Part shown: positions 62,009 to 64,000 of the stretch, one piece after another
How the letters are laid out: each line of letters opens with the position of its first letter
How positions within the stretch are numbered: position 1 is the first letter of the stretch
DNA from: Marinobacter nauticus
Lineage (GTDB): Bacteria > Pseudomonadota > Gammaproteobacteria > Enterobacterales > Shewanellaceae
Direction: 5' to 3'
Assembly (NCBI RefSeq): GCF_019801015.1
Contig: NZ_JAHVJZ010000008.1
Span: forward strand, 62,001 to 126,000
DNA: 64,000 nt
The notes under the pieces: generated by a model
Told to the model about the DNA's origin: nothing
What the model saw: the letters and a program-made list of their open reading frames with translations, nothing else
Databases searched by the model: none
Position numbers and translations under genes: made by a program

Positions 62009-63379
62009 TTATCGGCGCCAGACCCCCCACTGACCGCTGTCGCTTGGATTCTCGCCCCGGGTCCACCAATGGGCGGTCCAGATGGCGCCATCATGGGTCA
62101 CTTTATCCCCTTCGGTGTACACCTGATTGGCCTGCCAGGCCTGAGGTTCGGAAGGCTCGCCGGGGTCCGTCTCCTCTTCGGTACCACCCACCGGACGCCA
62201 GACGCCCCACTGGCCACTTTCTGTGGGCACATCGCCCTGGGTCCACCAATGCGCTTTCCAACGCTTGCCCGCGTACTCGACTTCATCGCCTTCGGTGTAT
62301 ACCGCTGTGGGGTCCCAGTCTCCTTCCGGTATTACCGGAGGCGGCGTCACTTCGCCCTTAAGCAGTGAGATCTGATAGCTGGGGTTCGCTGAGGCAGCAA
62401 ACACCTGATTGGCATAAAGGTTGGTGGTATCAAACATGTAGTGACCCATCGCCTCATGCCAGATCCCGATAAACCATTTGCCCTCTTTCAACTGATTGAA
62501 CTGACCGGCCAGTACCGCAGGCCAGGTCGCCAGGTTATTGCTTTCAACCTCCACCCGGAGGTCGGTGGTTTCAGTGCCGTTCTTGTTGAAGGTGCGGAAG
62601 CGAACGGTGTCGCCAATCTCGACGCTGTCAACAAAGCCCTGGGGCAGGTAGTAGCCCAGTGCCGTCAGGGTATGGTCTTCCGGCGGCTCAGGGTCGGTGC
62701 CGCCATCCGGATCACCCGGGCTTACCCCTTCATTGCTGAAGGTGATATCGGAACAGTTGTAAAACCCTTCGCCCGCCGCGTCATTGCGCTGCCAGCGGGT
62801 GTAAAGCACAGCATCACCACTTCGCCCTGCAGGCACAGTAACCTTAATGCGGTAGTTTTTCTGGTCATCCACCTGCATGTTGCCCGCGGTACTGATGCGT
62901 TCGAGATCGCCCCAGCTCAGACGGTTTTCCGGGTTATAGTCCGGCTTGGTCAGATAAAACTCCCAGAACGAGGGGTTGTGCGGTGCCGTCGCGTGAAACA
63001 CCAGTTCGAACTGGTTGTTTTCATCAAGGACGATCGCCGTTTTCTGCCAATGAGCAGACGGCACATTCAGACCATCTTTGGCATCCCTGCCAGCGGAACA
63101 CAGTGTGCCATCAGGGATCTGAGCATGGACTGCCGCCATGTCATGATATTGCTCAACGTTAGCCGCCACCTCATTTTGTTGCACAAAGGGGTACGCACCG
63201 GAGCGGTCAAAGGCGGCCTGACACGCTGCATTCGGGATGCTGTTGCTCCAGAAACCACCGTCGTTATAACAGATGTGCTGACGAGCGGCGGGAAAGTCGA
63301 CCCAGCCATGAGCCTGAACCGGCTGGGATAGCAGCAAAGCGGGCAGTAATGCGCCGCCCGCCAGGGTGAGTTTGTTCAT
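62009..63379 (-). CDS. Chitin-active AA10 lytic polysaccharide monooxygenase with two CBM5/12 modules
   Basis: 456 residues. Signal peptide 1-23, then the mature N-terminal His24 (QA|HGWVDFPAARQ), one half of the copper histidine brace; the second His is in VFHATAPHNPSFWEFYLTK. AA10 domain to about residue 205, an acidic Gly/Pro linker, a GbpA-domain-2-like region (about 222-330), and two carbohydrate-binding modules (WDPTAVYTEGDEVEYAGKRW and WQANQVYTEGDKVTHDGAIW, each ending AHWWTxG-x-W-G-V-W). Secreted; oxidatively cleaves chitin and/or aids surface attachment. GAGG precedes the ATG. A c-di-GMP riboswitch lies in its leader. Confidence 0.94.
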   Translation of the reverse strand: MNKLTLAGGALLPALLLSQPVQAHGWVDFPAARQHICYNDGGFWSNSIPNAACQAAFDRSGAYPFVQQNEVAANVEQYHDMAAVHAQIPDGTLCSAGRDAKDGLNVPSAHWQKTAIVLDENNQFELVFHATAPHNPSFWEFYLTKPDYNPENRLSWGDLERISTAGNMQVDDQKNYRIKVTVPAGRSGDAVLYTRWQRNDAAGEGFYNCSDITFSNEGVSPGDPDGGTDPEPPEDHTLTALGYYLPQGFVDSVEIGDTVRFRTFNKNGTETTDLRVEVESNNLATWPAVLAGQFNQLKEGKWFIGIWHEAMGHYMFDTTNLYANQVFAASANPSYQISLLKGEVTPPPVIPEGDWDPTAVYTEGDEVEYAGKRWKAHWWTQGDVPTESGQWGVWRPVGGTEEETDPGEPSEPQAWQANQVYTEGDKVTHDGAIWTAHWWTRGENPSDSGQWGVWRR

Positions 63380-63409
63380 TCAGTTGCCTCAAGCGTTAAG
63401 AATCCAAAG

Positions 63410-63428
63410 GCAGAAACCGGGTTTCTGC
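63410..63428 (-). promoter_or_regulatory. Hairpin after the c-di-GMP aptamer, possible expression platform
   Basis: GCAGAAA / TTTCTGC around a five-base loop, read on the minus strand at the 3' edge of the aptamer; its 5' arm overlaps the end of the aptamer's closing stem. Followed only by CCTTTGG, so it is a weak terminator and may instead gate downstream structure. Confidence 0.35.
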
Positions 63429-63520
63429 GGTAGCCCCGCTGCCATCGCAGTGATGGAATCACTGCCTCAGGCCGGTGGCTTTGCGTCTCCGGCTTTTGCC
63501 GGATTTGCCTTTCTCAGATG
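63424..63520 (-). promoter_or_regulatory. c-di-GMP-I (GEMM) riboswitch upstream of the LPMO
   Basis: Minus strand reads CTGAGAAAGGCAAA, then a CCGGC/GCCGG hairpin, then GACGCAAAGCC (63487-63477), CCGGCCT, a GCAGTGAT/ATCACTGC hairpin, and GGCAGCGGGGCTACCG. These are the invariant parts of the c-di-GMP-I aptamer in the right order (GGCAAA, GACGCAAAGCC, GCGGGG-TACCG). In Vibrio cholerae the Vc1 riboswitch of this class precedes gbpA, also an AA10 chitin-binding protein. So c-di-GMP should control this LPMO. Confidence 0.88.
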
Positions 63521-63743
63521 GAATGACGCACCAGCGCATTCGGTTGCGGATGGTACGGGCGAGAACAAAACGCTTTCAACAACAAATAATTGACGCCTAA
63601 AAGTCGCTCCGGAATGATATTTCAGAGTTTCATCATCATTCAGAGTGATCGCGAGGCATTCGAGCGAACCGATAACTTGCAGCCCAGTTTTGTCCAGCGC
63701 TGTCAGTAGCAAACAAACTGGACTGATCAGTAGGTTTGGGCAC
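63521..63743. other. Region between the riboswitch and the lysS terminator
   Basis: About 220 bp without a gene. The promoter of the riboswitch transcript must lie in its left part on the minus strand, but I cannot pick one box pair with confidence. Confidence 0.4.
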
Positions 63744-63771
63744 AAAAAAGCCCGCCGAAGCGGGCTTTTTT
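63744..63771. terminator. Terminator of lysS
   Basis: GCCCGC-CGAA-GCGGGC flanked by six A and six T, working on the minus strand for lysS and possibly on the plus strand. Confidence 0.93.
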
Positions 63772-63781
63772 CGTTTCAGGC

Positions 63782-64000
<219 letters not shown>

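Overview
The window reads as a stretch of chromosome from a marine gammaproteobacterium of the Alteromonadales, most likely Ferrimonas or a close relative. The evidence is a high-GC, densely coding sequence, a tetraheme quinol dehydrogenase very close to Shewanella CymA, and many E. coli-type syntenic blocks (rpoE-rseABC-lepA-lepB-rnc-era-recO-pdxJ-acpS; lgt-thyA; ptsP-rppH-mutH). I see no prophage, insertion sequence or CRISPR array. The genus is an inference.

Layout. Bases 1-2.6 kb carry cytochrome-assembly-like ypjD, the CBS/DUF21 protein YfjD and a small secreted protein. From 2.6 to 11.3 kb, on the minus strand, lies the envelope-stress operon rpoE-rseA-rseB-rseC, with a readable sigma-E promoter, followed by lepA-lepB-rnc-era-recO-pdxJ-acpS. 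nadB diverges from rpoE. From 13 to 18 kb are ygfX-sdhE, a Bcr/CflA exporter and nhaA-(small periplasmic protein)-nhaR. A 0.5-kb unexplained segment separates nhaA from thyA-lgt-ptsP-rppH. The rppH-mutH gap (22.6-23.26 kb) is packed with DnaA boxes and GATC sites and looks like a DARS2 DnaA-reactivating locus.

From 24 to 32 kb is a signalling region: a class III nucleotide cyclase, oxyR, yfbR, a diguanylate cyclase, a QseC-like sensor that has lost its phospho-accepting histidine, and a divergent ECF sigma / anti-sigma-like / DUF4097 operon. From 32 to 38 kb are queG, dodecin, cymA, nudG, a chemoreceptor, menB and tRNA-Gly(CCC). CymA oxidises menaquinol, whose synthesis needs MenB. From 38 to 45 kb are an S46 dipeptidyl-peptidase, an aromatic amino acid permease, a GDT1-family exporter behind a yybP-ykoY (Mn) riboswitch, a hydrolase, and an AbgT transporter.

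From 45 to 53.7 kb are an Hsp20 gene with a sigma-32 promoter and a ROSE-like RNA thermometer, rpiA, a periplasmic glutathione peroxidase, an aldehyde dehydrogenase with its TetR regulator, serA, a GNAT-cupin pair, a DUF3187 protein and ygfZ. From 53.7 to 64 kb are a 757-residue cysteine desulfurase-metallo-beta-lactamase-rhodanese fusion, a DUF4250 protein, a GST, fpr, a DAACS symporter, a FAN1-like VRR-NUC nuclease, a NUDIX hydrolase, an AA10 chitin-active LPMO preceded by a c-di-GMP-I riboswitch, and the 3' end of lysS.

The strongest leads are the DARS2-like locus, the three-domain sulfur enzyme, the three RNA control elements (c-di-GMP, Mn, heat), the histidine-less sensor beside the ECF operon, and a minus-strand transcript next to cymA that has a strong terminator but no recognised gene.
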